Below, in pieces: positions 8,111-18,948 of a stretch of DNA of 54,360 nt; position 1 is the first letter of the stretch; each line of letters opens with the position of its first letter. Source of the stretch: Methylophilaceae bacterium (GTDB lineage Bacteria > Pseudomonadota > Gammaproteobacteria > Burkholderiales > Methylophilaceae); NCBI GenBank assembly GCA_947499625.1, contig CANMPB010000003.1, positions 1-54,360 of the forward strand, given 5' to 3'. The notes beneath the pieces were generated by a model. That model saw only the letters and a list, made by a program, of their open reading frames with translations. It was not told where the DNA came from and made no database searches. The position numbers and the translations under genes are program-made.

Positions 8111-8126
8111 ATAATTAGGATTACAT

Positions 8127-8540
8127 ATGAATTTTCAACGAGGAAAAAAACATGAAGAGATGGAGTTAAACCTTGTTCCTTTAATCGACGTTTTATTAGT
8201 TATTATTATTTTCCTTGTTGTAAGTACAACTTTCTCTAGATTTAGCGAATTAAAAATTAATCTCCCCACCGCAGAAGCTAATAGTCCTGATAAGAAACCT
8301 AACGTTATTAATGTATCTATTACTGCTGAAGGTGTCTACGCCATAAATGACAACCCCCTTCCTAATAAGAGCCTTGAATCTATTATTGAGGCATTAAAAA
8401 ATTCAGCAAAAGGTGAAAAAGAAATACCAGTGATTATTAATGCAGATGCAAAATGTGAGCATCAGTCCGTCATTAACGTCATGGAAGCATCAAGACAGGC
8501 AGGGTTAAACCATATTACATTCTCAACAAAAGTTAACTAA
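8127..8540 (+). CDS. exbD: Biopolymer transport protein ExbD/TolR family
   Basis: A 137-residue single-pass protein: short cytoplasmic N-terminus, one membrane helix with the proton-carrying Asp (NLVPLIDVLLVIIIFLVVST, Asp near residue 21) and a periplasmic domain ending RQAGLNHITFSTK. With ExbB it forms a proton-motive-force engine. It lies 16 bp after exbB and is followed by a weak hairpin terminator before msbA. Confidence 0.93.
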   Translation: MNFQRGKKHEEMELNLVPLIDVLLVIIIFLVVSTTFSRFSELKINLPTAEANSPDKKPNVINVSITAEGVYAINDNPLPNKSLESIIEALKNSAKGEKEIPVIINADAKCEHQSVINVMEASRQAGLNHITFSTKVN

Positions 8541-8562
8541 CCTTTAAAAGGTTTAGTTTTTT
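8539..8562 (+). terminator. Weak terminator or attenuator between exbD and msbA
   Basis: A 6-bp inverted repeat (AACCTT at 8539-8544 and AAGGTT at 8548-8553, loop TAA) overlaps the exbD stop and is followed by TAGTTTTTT. The stem is weak, so partial read-through into msbA, 9 bp further on, is likely. Confidence 0.5.
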
Positions 8563-8571
8563 CTTGGCCTA

Positions 8572-10326
8572 ATGGCAAAAAATATTAAAAAAATAACTGC
8601 ATCACAGCCAATTAATTTTAGATATCTTTATAAAAGACTGTTTAAATATACTTGGCAACATAAATTTATTTTATCCCTAAGTTTAATTTCATTGATTGTG
8701 CTGTCATTAACCAATACAGCATTTCTTGCTATTATTAAAAAAATTACTGACCAAGGATTTGGGTCGGAATTTGCAGATAAACAATCTTCTCTAGCTTTAC
8801 TTCTTCTTTTAGTCATGTCGATAAGAGCCTTGTCAGGATTATTTTCAAGTTATTTTATGAAATCGACTTCATTGAAGGTTGTTGAAAGTCTTAGATCTGA
8901 TCTTTTTAAGAAGATTATGATGTTGCCAATGAATTTTTTTGACAAAAATTCATCAAGTCATATTGTCTCTAAATTAAATAGCGATGTTCAACAACTTTCA
9001 AATGTGATTACAGATATAGGGTTTAATCTCATAAAGGATGGGATAAGCTTTATTGGGATTGTTTGCTATATGCTTTATTTGGACTGGAAACTGACGCTAG
9101 TATTTTTATTTTTAGCTCCAATCCTGGCCTACTACCTTAAAATAATGTCGCCGAGACTTCGGGCTGCAGGAACGATTTCGCAGAATGCAAATGGGGAGTT
9201 AATCATGGCATCTGATGAAGCTATAGCCGCACAAAGAATTGTTAAAATATTTGGAACAGACCAATACGAAGTTAGCCGATTCAACCGAATTTCAGAAAAA
9301 ATAAGGAAAATCCAAGCAAAGCTTATAAGAATTGGAGCTTTAAATTCTTTTACAGTAGAAATTTTAGCAGGTGTTGCCTTATCAGGAATTGCCTTTTATT
9401 CATTTGGTAAATTCTCGGCAGGACAGTTTGCTGCTTTCTTTGCAGCTTTATTGATGATTATTGCCCCAATTAAAAGCTTAACCTCAATAAATGACAAAAT
9501 TCAAATTGCTATAGCAGCTGCTAAAAGCGTATTTGGATTAATGGACGAACCCTCAGAAATTGATCGTGGCACAAAATCTATTAATCGCGCAAAAGGACGT
9601 ATAAAAATATCGGACTTATCATTTCGATATCAAAATAGCAAACAAAATATTCTTGAAGAGATCAATTTAAATATTAAGCCTGGTGAAAAAGTGGCGCTTG
9701 TTGGTAAATCAGGCGGAGGAAAAACAACACTTATTAATCTATTACCAAGATTTTATGAAATTGAACAAGGTGAAATATTTTTAGATGGTATTAATATTAA
9801 TGATCTAAAGTTAAAAAATCTGCGTAGTCAGTATTCATTGGTAAGCCAAGATACAATTTTATTTAATGACACAATCATGAATAACATAGCTTATGGCAGT
9901 TTAGATAGGTCCGTAACTAAAGAAGAGGTTAAAAAAGCTGCAATAGCCGCTAATGCATGGGAATTTGTTGAGCCACTTGAAAATCAACTGGATCATGAGA
10001 TTGGAGATCGGGGTGTTAGATTGTCAGGAGGTCAGCGTCAAAGAATTTCAATTGCCCGTGCAATTTTAAAAAATGCACCTATATTGCTTCTCGATGAAGC
10101 CACATCAGCACTTGATTCTCATTCGGAGAAATATGTTCAGTTAGCATTGGATAATTTAATGAAAAATAGGACAACTATAGTCATTGCTCATCGACTGTCT
10201 ACAATTTTAAATGCTGATCGAATTGTTGTAATTGAAAAATCTAGAATCATTGATATTGGAACACACAAAGAATTGATCAAAAGATGTAAACATTATTCTA
10301 TATTGTATAAAAAAGGATTAAAGTAG
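8572..10326 (+). CDS. msbA: Lipid A export ATP-binding/permease MsbA
   Basis: A 584-residue half-transporter ABC exporter that flips lipid A-core across the inner membrane. Six membrane helices occupy residues about 25-320. The ATPase domain follows with Walker A GKSGGGKTTL, Q-loop SLVSQDTILFND, signature RLSGGQRQRISIARA and Walker B ILLLDEATSALD. The DRGVRLSGGQ segment and H-loop VIAHRLST are intact. It is directly followed by lpxK (4 bp), and lipid A handling is the theme of this plus-strand block. Another type IV exporter function cannot be excluded by sequence alone, but the context favours MsbA. Confidence 0.93.
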   Translation: MAKNIKKITASQPINFRYLYKRLFKYTWQHKFILSLSLISLIVLSLTNTAFLAIIKKITDQGFGSEFADKQSSLALLLLLVMSIRALSGLFSSYFMKSTSLKVVESLRSDLFKKIMMLPMNFFDKNSSSHIVSKLNSDVQQLSNVITDIGFNLIKDGISFIGIVCYMLYLDWKLTLVFLFLAPILAYYLKIMSPRLRAAGTISQNANGELIMASDEAIAAQRIVKIFGTDQYEVSRFNRISEKIRKIQAKLIRIGALNSFTVEILAGVALSGIAFYSFGKFSAGQFAAFFAALLMIIAPIKSLTSINDKIQIAIAAAKSVFGLMDEPSEIDRGTKSINRAKGRIKISDLSFRYQNSKQNILEEINLNIKPGEKVALVGKSGGGKTTLINLLPRFYEIEQGEIFLDGININDLKLKNLRSQYSLVSQDTILFNDTIMNNIAYGSLDRSVTKEEVKKAAIAANAWEFVEPLENQLDHEIGDRGVRLSGGQRQRISIARAILKNAPILLLDEATSALDSHSEKYVQLALDNLMKNRTTIVIAHRLSTILNADRIVVIEKSRIIDIGTHKELIKRCKHYSILYKKGLK

Positions 10327-10330
10327 TATT

Positions 10331-11323
10331 TTGAGTGCATACAAGGCTCTTTCCAAGCTACATTATTCAAAAAGCTCAGCTTCTTTATTGCTTCTTCCTT
10401 TATCGGTAATTTTTTACCTAATATCCTCTATTAGAAATTACCTATATCGATTTAATTTTTTAAAGTCTTTTAAATTAAAGATTCCCGTAATTGTGATTGG
10501 AAACATCACTTCAGGCGGCACAGGAAAAACTCCTTTAGTTATTCATCTTGCAAATGAACTAAAGAAAAATGGGTACCATCCCGCTATCATAAGTAGGGGA
10601 TACCGCTCTAAATTGAGCAGCGTGTGCGAAGTTAATAAAACAAGCAATGTAGATGATGTAGGTGACGAACCTATTTTGATTCAAAAACATACTCATATGC
10701 CAGTTTTTGTTTCAAAAGATAGGGTGTTAGCAGCAAAAACACTTATTAAAAAGTATAAAAAAATAGATGTGATTTTGTCTGATGATGGACTTCAGCATTA
10801 TCGTCTAAGACGAGATATAGAAATTCTAGTGATTGACGGTACCAGGAAATTTGGAAATGGATATCTTTTGCCAGCAGGCCCATTGAGAGAGTCTAAGAAG
10901 AAATTGAGTTCCGTAGATGCCATTGTATGCAATCATAAGAAAGTGATACCTGGTAGTTACTTAATGAAATATAAGAGTTATTTCTTAATCAATCTAAAGA
11001 CTAAGCAAAAAATTTCCTTAAATAAAGTTCATTTAGAGAATATTCATGCGGTAGCTGGTATTGGCAATCCAGATAGATTTTTTAATTATCTCAAGTCATT
11101 CAATATAATATTTAATAGCTCGACCTATGACGATCACTATCGATTTACGAAAAAAGATTTTATAAATATGAAAGGCAGGAATATTATAATGACTGAAAAA
11201 GATGCTATTAAATGTGAGAAGTTCTCTAAAAGTAATTTTTGGTATTTGCCAATCACCGCTGAAATTGACTCGAAGTTTACTGATTTTATTTTAAAAAAGT
11301 TGAGACATATAACTTATGGATAA
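10331..11323 (+). CDS. lpxK: Tetraacyldisaccharide 4'-kinase LpxK
   Basis: Phosphorylates the 4' position of the lipid A disaccharide at the inner membrane. The 330-residue protein has an N-terminal membrane-associated helix ([16 protein letters not shown]), a P-loop with the family signature [12 protein letters not shown] near 58-69, SRGYRSK, GDEP and the [18 protein letters not shown] motif. The ORF begins with TTG at 10331, four bases after the msbA stop, and no better in-frame ATG precedes the fold, so TTG initiation is likely. Its 3' end overlaps the next small gene by 8 bp. Confidence 0.94.
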   Translation: MSAYKALSKLHYSKSSASLLLLPLSVIFYLISSIRNYLYRFNFLKSFKLKIPVIVIGNITSGGTGKTPLVIHLANELKKNGYHPAIISRGYRSKLSSVCEVNKTSNVDDVGDEPILIQKHTHMPVFVSKDRVLAAKTLIKKYKKIDVILSDDGLQHYRLRRDIEILVIDGTRKFGNGYLLPAGPLRESKKKLSSVDAIVCNHKKVIPGSYLMKYKSYFLINLKTKQKISLNKVHLENIHAVAGIGNPDRFFNYLKSFNIIFNSSTYDDHYRFTKKDFINMKGRNIIMTEKDAIKCEKFSKSNFWYLPITAEIDSKFTDFILKKLRHITYG

Positions 11324-11494
11324 AAACCTTTTAAAAATTTTAGTTTGTCCAGTTACCAAGGGTCCGCTGATCTATAAAAAAGAAAAGAATGAGCTTATAT
11401 CCAAGTCTGCTAGGCTTGCTTATCCAATCAAGGATGGTATCCCTATCTTGCTCGAAAGTGAAGCGAGGGCGCTTGAGGATAATGAAGATTATTC

Positions 11495-11498
<4 letters not shown>
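11316..11498 (+). CDS. ycaR: Trm112-like (YcaR family) small protein
   Basis: A 60-residue protein of the Trm112/YcaR family: [16 protein letters not shown] at the N-terminus and the [18 protein letters not shown] core. Eukaryotic and archaeal Trm112 activates methyltransferases; the bacterial role is unclear. In this copy the usual CPxC zinc knuckle reads CPVT, leaving one Cys, so zinc binding is probably lost. It overlaps lpxK by 8 bp and kdsB by 4 bp, the same lpxK-ycaR-kdsB order as in E. coli, which suggests translational coupling. Confidence 0.88.
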
Positions 11499-12591
<1,093 letters not shown>

Positions 12592-12601
12592 TTAATATGC
12601 A

Positions 12602-14197
12602 TTAATGTTTAAAGGTAATGGGGTATCTTCTATCTTTACCAAAAGCCCTATGCGTAATTTTCGGCCCTATAGGACTTTGAGCTCTTTTAAATTCGTTATT
12701 ATTAATTAGCTTTATAATGTGATTTACGCTTTTACTAGAAAAACCTTTTTTTATAATAGAAGCTACATCTAAATCATTTTCAACATAGAGTTCAATTATC
12801 TTATCAAGAATTTCATATTTAGGGAGACTATTCTGATCACGTTGGTTGGGTCTTAACTCAGCAGTAGGTGGTCTTTGGATAATTTCATTTGGAATGATGG
12901 CTGATATAGAATTTCTATATTGTACTAATTTATAGACCCAAGTTTTGGGCACATCTTTCAGAAGTGCAAAGCCTCCAACCATATCTCCATAAAGCGTTGT
13001 GTAGCCAACAGCAGTTTCACTTTTATTACTTGTTGAAATCACAAGACCATTAAATTTATTAGACAGGGCCATTAATAAAACACCTCTAATGCGGGCTTGC
13101 AAATTTTCTTCCGTCGTATCAAAAGGTTTATTCTTAAATTCGCTAGATAATGTTTCTCTAAAAAGTTTAAAAATAGGCTGAATATCTATTTCTTTGTAAT
13201 TAACACCTGTATTTTTAATCATTTTACGAGATTCTGTAATACTGATTTTTGCCGTAAATTCTGATGGCATCATAACAGCAGTAATATTTTTTTTAGGAAA
13301 CGTGTCATTTGCTAATGCCAAAACTAGAGCAGAATCTATACCGCCAGACAAGCCCACAAGTACATTTTTAAAGTTATTCTTAGTTACGTAATCTTTGAGG
13401 GCTAATTTAAGGGCCTCATATAAATGTGCTTCCCTAGTATGTAACTTTTTATGGCTAGTAGTTTTAATATTCGTTTTTAAAAATACATCAATAATGGCTG
13501 TTTCTTCCTTAAAGAATAATGATTGATGCATAAGTTTTTCTTCTTTACTAACAGCAAATGAACCGCCGTCAAATATAAGCTCATCTTGGCCGCCAATTGC
13601 ATTGAGGTAAATAACAGTAGATTTAGTTTCTTTGGCTAACTTAGAAATAATTTTTATTCGAGTATCAGATTTTCCTATTTCATAAGGAGATGCGTTAATT
13701 ACTACAATGCCATCGACTGATTTTTTTTTAAGCAATTTGCTTGGTGATATGCTCCATGCATCTTCACAAATAAGCAGGCCAATTTTTAAGCCTTTATGCG
13801 TAAAAATAAATGCTTTTTTACCAGGTGCAAAATACCTATTCTCGTCAAACACACCATAATTAGGCAAGATTTGCTTAAAATAGGTGCCTTGAATTTTCCC
13901 ATTAAAAAGTAATGAGGCCGCATTGTATATTCTGCTACCTTTTTTTAATGGGTGCCCTACGATTACCTTGATAAAAGGTAAGGCCTGCGCGATTTTTTTT
14001 AATGCTTTTGAGCATGCCCCAAGAAAATCTTCCCTTAAGACGAGGTCTTCAGGCGGGTAGCCGCATATAGAAAGTTCTGGAGTAATAAACAATTCAGCTC
14101 CTTTTTTAGAAGCCTCCTTAGCGCGCTTAATAATAAGATTGCTATTATTATCAATATCACCAACAAATGAATTTATTTGTGCTAATGCGATTTTCAT
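12602..14197 (-). CDS. nadE: Glutamine-dependent NAD+ synthetase
   Basis: Makes NAD from deamido-NAD using ATP and glutamine. The 531-residue protein has an N-terminal nitrilase-type glutaminase domain (catalytic Glu in FITPELSICGYPPEDL, Lys in QILPNYGVFDE, Cys in GLLICEDAW) and a C-terminal PP-loop synthetase domain (GLSGGIDSALVLALA near 282-296, STSNKSETAVGYTTLYGDMVGGF near 390). Both halves appear intact. It sits 5 bp after the ankyrin gene and 22 bp before glnB, so it is probably co-transcribed from sucC. Confidence 0.96.
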   Translation of the reverse strand: MKIALAQINSFVGDIDNNSNLIIKRAKEASKKGAELFITPELSICGYPPEDLVLREDFLGACSKALKKIAQALPFIKVIVGHPLKKGSRIYNAASLLFNGKIQGTYFKQILPNYGVFDENRYFAPGKKAFIFTHKGLKIGLLICEDAWSISPSKLLKKKSVDGIVVINASPYEIGKSDTRIKIISKLAKETKSTVIYLNAIGGQDELIFDGGSFAVSKEEKLMHQSLFFKEETAIIDVFLKTNIKTTSHKKLHTREAHLYEALKLALKDYVTKNNFKNVLVGLSGGIDSALVLALANDTFPKKNITAVMMPSEFTAKISITESRKMIKNTGVNYKEIDIQPIFKLFRETLSSEFKNKPFDTTEENLQARIRGVLLMALSNKFNGLVISTSNKSETAVGYTTLYGDMVGGFALLKDVPKTWVYKLVQYRNSISAIIPNEIIQRPPTAELRPNQRDQNSLPKYEILDKIIELYVENDLDVASIIKKGFSSKSVNHIIKLINNNEFKRAQSPIGPKITHRAFGKDRRYPITFKH

Positions 14198-14202
14198 GGC
14201 TT

Positions 14203-15150
14203 TTAGTAATTGCCACCCGCATTTTTAATGAGATCAACAATTTCTGAATTTTTAGCTTTAAGTGCATACACAAGAGCTGTTAGTCCATAACGATCTTTTG
14301 CTTTTAAATCAACTTTTGAGTTAATAAAAAGTTGAATCATTTCCTTGGATTTATTTGCTACAGCATAGTGAAGAATCGGTGTGCCATCAGAATCTTTACG
14401 GTCAATATTAGCCCCACTTCCTATGAGAAGCCTTGCAACGGATAAATGATTTTTTTTCGTGGCCCAAGTAAGAGCTGTCCAATTAAATTGATCTTCATAA
14501 TCAATTTTGATACCACGCTTTATAAAAAGACCTACTGCGTCTGAGTTGCCTTCTCTGGCGGCGTAAATAAGAGGACTGCATTTATATTTATCTACGATAT
14601 TTGGATCGGCACCATGGGCAAGCAGCGTTTCAATTGTTTTAATATCACCATTTTTTGCGGCATACATCAGAACAGTTTGGCCGGCATCGTTAGTATTGTT
14701 AGGGTCAATACCATGCTTGATTAACAGATCTACAGTTTCATGAAATCCTGATATAGCAGCTAATCCATAAGCACTCCACCCGTCATTGTCTCTTATTTTT
14801 GGATCCGCACCGTTGTTTAGAAGTACCTGAGCCGACCGCATATAATTTTTCTTTGCTGCAAACATAAGCGCAGTCCAGCCATTATTTTCAATTGCATTAA
14901 CTGTTGCACCTTTTTTAACTAAAAGCGCCACAATCTTATCCATATCTTTTCTTGCAGCGTACATCAACGCTGTGACGCCATCTTCATCTTTGGTATTTGG
15001 ATTGCCGCCACTGTCTAAAATAGCGCTTACTGTCTCAAGATCGCCTTTTGAAGCTGCCGTTAAAAGATAATTTACAGACTCTTCAGCATTTACGATTAAT
15101 GCAAAAAAAGAACTAATCAGGAAAAAGATGAGAAGAGTTTTTTTATACAA
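14203..15150 (-). CDS. Exported ankyrin-repeat protein
   Basis: A 315-residue protein with an N-terminal signal peptide (KKTLLIFFLISSFFALIVNAEE, probable cut after NA) followed by about eight consecutive 33-residue ankyrin repeats. These show clear DEDGVTALMYAARKD, NNGWTALMFAAKKN, DAGQTVLMYAAKNGD and DGTPILHYAV cores. Ankyrin repeats bind proteins, so a periplasmic scaffold or inhibitor role is possible, but no partner can be named. It lies 3 bp after sucD and 5 bp before nadE, which makes it a metabolic-operon passenger with an envelope destination. Confidence 0.9.
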   Translation of the reverse strand: MYKKTLLIFFLISSFFALIVNAEESVNYLLTAASKGDLETVSAILDSGGNPNTKDEDGVTALMYAARKDMDKIVALLVKKGATVNAIENNGWTALMFAAKKNYMRSAQVLLNNGADPKIRDNDGWSAYGLAAISGFHETVDLLIKHGIDPNNTNDAGQTVLMYAAKNGDIKTIETLLAHGADPNIVDKYKCSPLIYAAREGNSDAVGLFIKRGIKIDYEDQFNWTALTWATKKNHLSVARLLIGSGANIDRKDSDGTPILHYAVANKSKEMIQLFINSKVDLKAKDRYGLTALVYALKAKNSEIVDLIKNAGGNY

Positions 15151-15153
15151 TTT

Positions 15154-16026
15154 TTATTTTTTTAATAATGCCTGCATAGTGAGCCCCATATCCGCAGGAG
15201 ATTTAGACATACTGACGCCGACTTTTTCTAATGCTTTGATTTTATCTACTGCAAGACCAGAGCCTTGTGAAATGATAGCGCCTGCATGGCCCATTCTTTT
15301 CCCTTCAGGAGCTGTAATACCGGCGATATAACCTGCAATAGGTTTTTTAATGTGTTGCTTAATATATTCAGCAGCAGCTTCCTCATCTGAGCCGCCAATT
15401 TCACCAACTAATATAATGCCCTTGGTATTTTTATCCTCCTCAAACATTTGTAAGCATTCAATAAAATTTAGTCCTTTGATGGGATCGCCCCCAATTCCAA
15501 CACATGTGCTTTGTCCTAAACCAAGCGTTGTTGTTTGTTGAACAGCTTCGTAGGTCAGTGTGCCTGATTTTGAAATAATACCAATGGATCCAGGCATGTG
15601 AATGCTCCCTGGCATAATGCCAATCTTACATTCGCCAGGTGTAATAACACCCGGACAATTCGGCCCGATGAGCTTAGATTGATTAGCGCGAATAGCAGCC
15701 TTCACATTAATCATATCTTGTATTGGAATACCTTCTGTAATACATACAATTATCTCAATACCTTCTTCAGAAGCTTCGATAATTGAATCTGCAGCAAAAG
15801 CAGGAGGAACGTAAATAACTGAGGCATTCGCCCCAGTTGTTCTAATAGCATCCCTCATTGTATTAAATACAGGCAAATTAAGATGTAATGTGCCGCCCTT
15901 ACCAGGCGTGACACCCCCTACTAATTTTGTACCATAAGCAAGCGCTTGTTCTGAGTGAAAGGTGCCTTGTTTACCAGTAAACCCTTGGCAAATCAACTTA
16001 GTAGATTTGTTAATAAGAATAGACAT
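15154..16026 (-). CDS. sucD: Succinyl-CoA synthetase alpha subunit
   Basis: The CoA-binding and phosphohistidine subunit (290 residues) of the ADP/GDP-forming succinate-CoA ligase of the TCA cycle. It has [20 protein letters not shown] at 13-32, [31 protein letters not shown], and the active-site His segment [11 protein letters not shown] near 240-250. It starts 1 bp after sucC ends. The fold is shared with malate-CoA ligase (MtkB) of serine-cycle methylotrophs. I favour SucD because no serine-cycle genes are nearby, but sequence inspection alone does not fully exclude the alternative. Confidence 0.93.
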   Translation of the reverse strand: MSILINKSTKLICQGFTGKQGTFHSEQALAYGTKLVGGVTPGKGGTLHLNLPVFNTMRDAIRTTGANASVIYVPPAFAADSIIEASEEGIEIIVCITEGIPIQDMINVKAAIRANQSKLIGPNCPGVITPGECKIGIMPGSIHMPGSIGIISKSGTLTYEAVQQTTTLGLGQSTCVGIGGDPIKGLNFIECLQMFEEDKNTKGIILVGEIGGSDEEAAAEYIKQHIKKPIAGYIAGITAPEGKRMGHAGAIISQGSGLAVDKIKALEKVGVSMSKSPADMGLTMQALLKK

Positions 16027-16027
16027 T

Positions 16028-17191
16028 TTATTTTTTAATAAGACTTGTTGCGATCGTTGCTGCTTCGGTCAGTGTGTTTGCGGCCTTAATATTTAAGCCG
16101 CTTGTTTGTAAAAGACTTTTGCCTAAATCAACGTTAGTTCCTTCTAATCTTACGACAATAGGAATTTTGATACCGACTTCTTTAATTGCAGCAATAATAC
16201 CTTCAGCAATAATATCGCATCGCATAATGCCGCCAAAAATATTAACTAAGACAACCTGCACATTTTTGTCATCGAGAATAATTTTAAAAGCTTTGGCAAC
16301 TGTTTCAGCGGTTGCTCCACCACCCACATCTAAAAAGTTTGCAGGTTCACCACCGTAAAGCTTGATGAGATCCATCGTAGCCATAGCAAGGCCTGCGCCA
16401 TTAACCATGCAACCAATATTGCCATTAAGTGCAATGTAGTTTAGCCCAGCATCAAAAGCTTCAGCTTCTTTAGAGTCGTTTTGTGACCAATCACGGAGCT
16501 CAGCTAATGTTTTTTGTTTGTAAAGGGCATTGTCATCGACGTTTATTTTGCAGTCGAGAGCAATAATTTTTTTATGGGAAGTGATAACGAGCGGATTAAT
16601 TTCTAATAAGGCTAAATTGTATTCAATAAAAACTTTAAAAGCACTTCTAGCAAATTTAACGAAATCATTAATCATTTCGTTAGGCAAACCTAAAGCAAAG
16701 GCAATGTTTCTGGATTGATAGTCCATGAGTCCATTAATTGGGCTGCATGTTTCTCTGACAATTTTTTCAGGGTTAGTTTTAGATATTTCTTCAATTTCCA
16801 TACCGCCTGCAGAAGATGCAATAACGACGATTTTTTCTGATTGTCTATCAACTAGTATGGAAAAATATAATTCTTTTTCAATGTCACATGACTCTTCTAT
16901 AAGGAGGGTATTAACAGGTTGGCCATCTGGCTTATTTTGATAAGTGACAAGTTTTTTATGAAGAAGGGAATTTACAACCTCAGCTGCTTCTTTTTTAGAG
17001 CTTACAATCTTAACACCACCCGCTTTGCCTCTTCCACCTGCATGAATTTGAGCTTTAATGACATAAGAAGAAGATTCTAGCTGGGCTATGGATTGATCCA
17101 GTTCATTTGCAGACTTAATTGCAATACCTTTTGGCACAGAAATGCCATATTTTGCAATTAATTGTTTGGCCTGATATTCGTGGAGATTCAT
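16028..17191 (-). CDS. sucC: Succinyl-CoA synthetase beta subunit
   Basis: The ATP-grasp, nucleotide-binding subunit, 387 residues, close to the E. coli length of 388. It starts [20 protein letters not shown] and has the nucleotide loop [16 protein letters not shown] near residue 47, [19 protein letters not shown] and the C-terminal [17 protein letters not shown] motif. It leads the run sucC-sucD-ankyrin-nadE-glnB and is divergent from serB. The promoter must lie in about 17192-17260. Confidence 0.94.
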   Translation of the reverse strand: MNLHEYQAKQLIAKYGISVPKGIAIKSANELDQSIAQLESSSYVIKAQIHAGGRGKAGGVKIVSSKKEAAEVVNSLLHKKLVTYQNKPDGQPVNTLLIEESCDIEKELYFSILVDRQSEKIVVIASSAGGMEIEEISKTNPEKIVRETCSPINGLMDYQSRNIAFALGLPNEMINDFVKFARSAFKVFIEYNLALLEINPLVITSHKKIIALDCKINVDDNALYKQKTLAELRDWSQNDSKEAEAFDAGLNYIALNGNIGCMVNGAGLAMATMDLIKLYGGEPANFLDVGGGATAETVAKAFKIILDDKNVQVVLVNIFGGIMRCDIIAEGIIAAIKEVGIKIPIVVRLEGTNVDLGKSLLQTSGLNIKAANTLTEAATIATSLIKK

Positions 17192-17315
17192 GATAAAAAA
17201 GGAACTAAATAAGCATTATTTTCTACGAATTTAGATAAACATGCCAGTTAAGAATTATATTTTCATAGCAATGTTAGAATTATTCATTTCTAGGCTTATA
17301 TCGTTTATTCACACC

Positions 17316-18161
17316 ATGAAATTATTAGTCCAGTCACCATCTAGTCTTCAAAGTCATTTAACGGAAATCTCTACAATGTTAGGTCAAGTGACAGCTTTTT
17401 CATATTCGCTTATTAATGATACTGCTGCTTTATATGAGATTGAAACGGACTTATCAGTGGATTTAAAAAAACAGCTTCACCTTATGCATTTAGATTTTGC
17501 AGTTCTAGATAATTACAGAGCTTTAAGTGAATTTAGCCTATGTGTGATGGATATGGATTCAACACTCATCTCGATTGAATGTATTGATGAAATTGCAGAT
17601 ATGTGCGGCAAAAAACAAGATGTAGCCTTAATTACTAAAAGTGCCATGATGGGCGAAATTGATTTTTCACAAAGCCTAATCAAGCGTGTTTCTTTGTTGG
17701 AAGGACTTGGAGAGGAGATGCTCTTCAAAGTGATAGAAGAAAGATTAAAGTTGAATGACGGTACCCAAGCATGGATTGAGGCCTGTCGAAAAAATAATGT
17801 GACAACAGTGCTTGTATCAGGTGGCTTTGATTATTTTGCAGATTATGTGAAGAATAAATTAGGGATTGATATTGCTATATCTAATCAACTTGAAATTAAA
17901 GATAAGAGACTGACTGGTAAAGTATTAGGCCGAATTGTCAATGATGAAGTAAAAGCTCAAACTGTAAGAGATTTTCAAGCAAAACTCAGTATCGATAAAT
18001 CAAATACAATTGTGATTGGCGATGGGGCGAATGATTTAAAGATGTTAGCTGAAGCCCAATATAGTATTGCGTATCACGCCAAGCCTGTTGTGCAAGAGAG
18101 CGCGCGATTTAAATTAAATCACTCAGATTTTAAAGGCGTACTAAATCTTTTTAAGGTTTAA
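17316..18161 (+). CDS. serB: Phosphoserine phosphatase
   Basis: HAD-family enzyme for the last step of serine synthesis. Motif I is VMDMDSTLISIECIDEIAD (nucleophile Asp in DMDST), followed by a helical cap, motif II TVLVSGGFDYF and motif III/IV VIGDGANDLKMLAEA with GIAYHAK-like SIAYHAKP. The start chosen is the internal ATG at 17316, which begins the family-like MKLLVQSP segment. The upstream in-frame ATG at 17241 would add 25 hydrophobic residues not seen in SerB. The stop overlaps the convergent ferritin-like gene by 4 bp. Confidence 0.93.
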   Translation: MKLLVQSPSSLQSHLTEISTMLGQVTAFSYSLINDTAALYEIETDLSVDLKKQLHLMHLDFAVLDNYRALSEFSLCVMDMDSTLISIECIDEIADMCGKKQDVALITKSAMMGEIDFSQSLIKRVSLLEGLGEEMLFKVIEERLKLNDGTQAWIEACRKNNVTTVLVSGGFDYFADYVKNKLGIDIAISNQLEIKDKRLTGKVLGRIVNDEVKAQTVRDFQAKLSIDKSNTIVIGDGANDLKMLAEAQYSIAYHAKPVVQESARFKLNHSDFKGVLNLFKV

Positions 18162-18943
18162 ATAAGCTCTTCTTTTAAGAAGCCTGCTCTATAACGCGCT
18201 TCTGTATTTAATTTTTGGTAATTCAATTTAATATCATAAGTCCCTAGTAATTTTTTGTACGTTTCATGTGGGTCTATTTTTTGAGATTCACATGCCCAGC
18301 GATACCAAATATTTCCGATAGATACATGATGAATTTCTTCCTCATAAATGACTTGTAGAATAGCCGCAATGTCATCCTCTTTTTGCTGCTTAAATTTTTC
18401 AATAATTGGTGGTGTCACATCCAGACCCCTTGCTTCCATTGTTTTTGGAATTAGCGCTAATCGATGAACTAAGTCGTGACTTGTTCTATCAGCCATTTCC
18501 CAAAGGCTGTTGTGTGCATTGAAGCTTCCATAACTTAAACCAAATTTTTTAAGATAGCCATTGAGTAAGTTAAAGTGCCTATGTTCTTCGTAAGCAATTT
18601 GAAGCCAGTCACTATAGAATTGGTCTGGAAGATTTTTAAAGCGCCAAATGATATCGAGCGCTAAATTAATCGCACTAAATTCAATATGCGTTAGCGCATG
18701 AATGAATATTAATTTTCCATGCTCAGTAGAAGCTGATCTCTTTTCAACAAGTCTTGGCAGAACAAGTTGAGGTTTTAGTGGCGCACCTGGTAAATGGTAG
18801 GTATGTTGAATGTCAGCTTTTGAATCAATCGTCACTTGATTAGACTTAAAAGATTCATATATATCTTGAACTTGATTTAATTTCTCATTTAAATCGTTTA
18901 TGGCAAGAGCCTTTAGGCAATTAGCTCTTAACTCCATAGCCAA
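18158..18943 (-). CDS. DUF455 ferritin-like protein
   Basis: A 261-residue, mostly helical protein of the DUF455 family, related to diiron ferritin-like folds. Candidate metal ligands are seen as Glu88 (THIEF), Glu119-Glu120-His121-x-His123 (YEEHRHF), Glu170 and a second YEEEIHH at 200-206. The function of the family is not established; a diiron oxidase or hydroxylase is the natural guess. It is the last gene of the run purL-ankyrin-propeller-DUF455, 5 bp after the propeller gene, and converges on serB. Confidence 0.85.
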   Translation of the reverse strand: MAMELRANCLKALAINDLNEKLNQVQDIYESFKSNQVTIDSKADIQHTYHLPGAPLKPQLVLPRLVEKRSASTEHGKLIFIHALTHIEFSAINLALDIIWRFKNLPDQFYSDWLQIAYEEHRHFNLLNGYLKKFGLSYGSFNAHNSLWEMADRTSHDLVHRLALIPKTMEARGLDVTPPIIEKFKQQKEDDIAAILQVIYEEEIHHVSIGNIWYRWACESQKIDPHETYKKLLGTYDIKLNYQKLNTEARYRAGFLKEELI

Positions 18944-18948
18944 ATGAA

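Noticed and set aside
15128..16940. Plus-strand open frames opposite sucD, sucC and the ankyrin gene
   Set aside because: They are antisense frames of conserved genes, with no recognisable protein patterns.
15154..17191. Malate-CoA ligase (mtkAB) instead of sucCD
   Set aside because: The families share all motifs that I can see; lengths of 387 and 290 fit sucCD and no serine-cycle genes are near. Kept as an alternative in the sucD entry.
17241..17315. Hydrophobic N-terminal extension of SerB as a signal anchor
   Set aside because: SerB is cytosolic and family similarity begins at the internal ATG 17316. The extra residues come from the upstream region.
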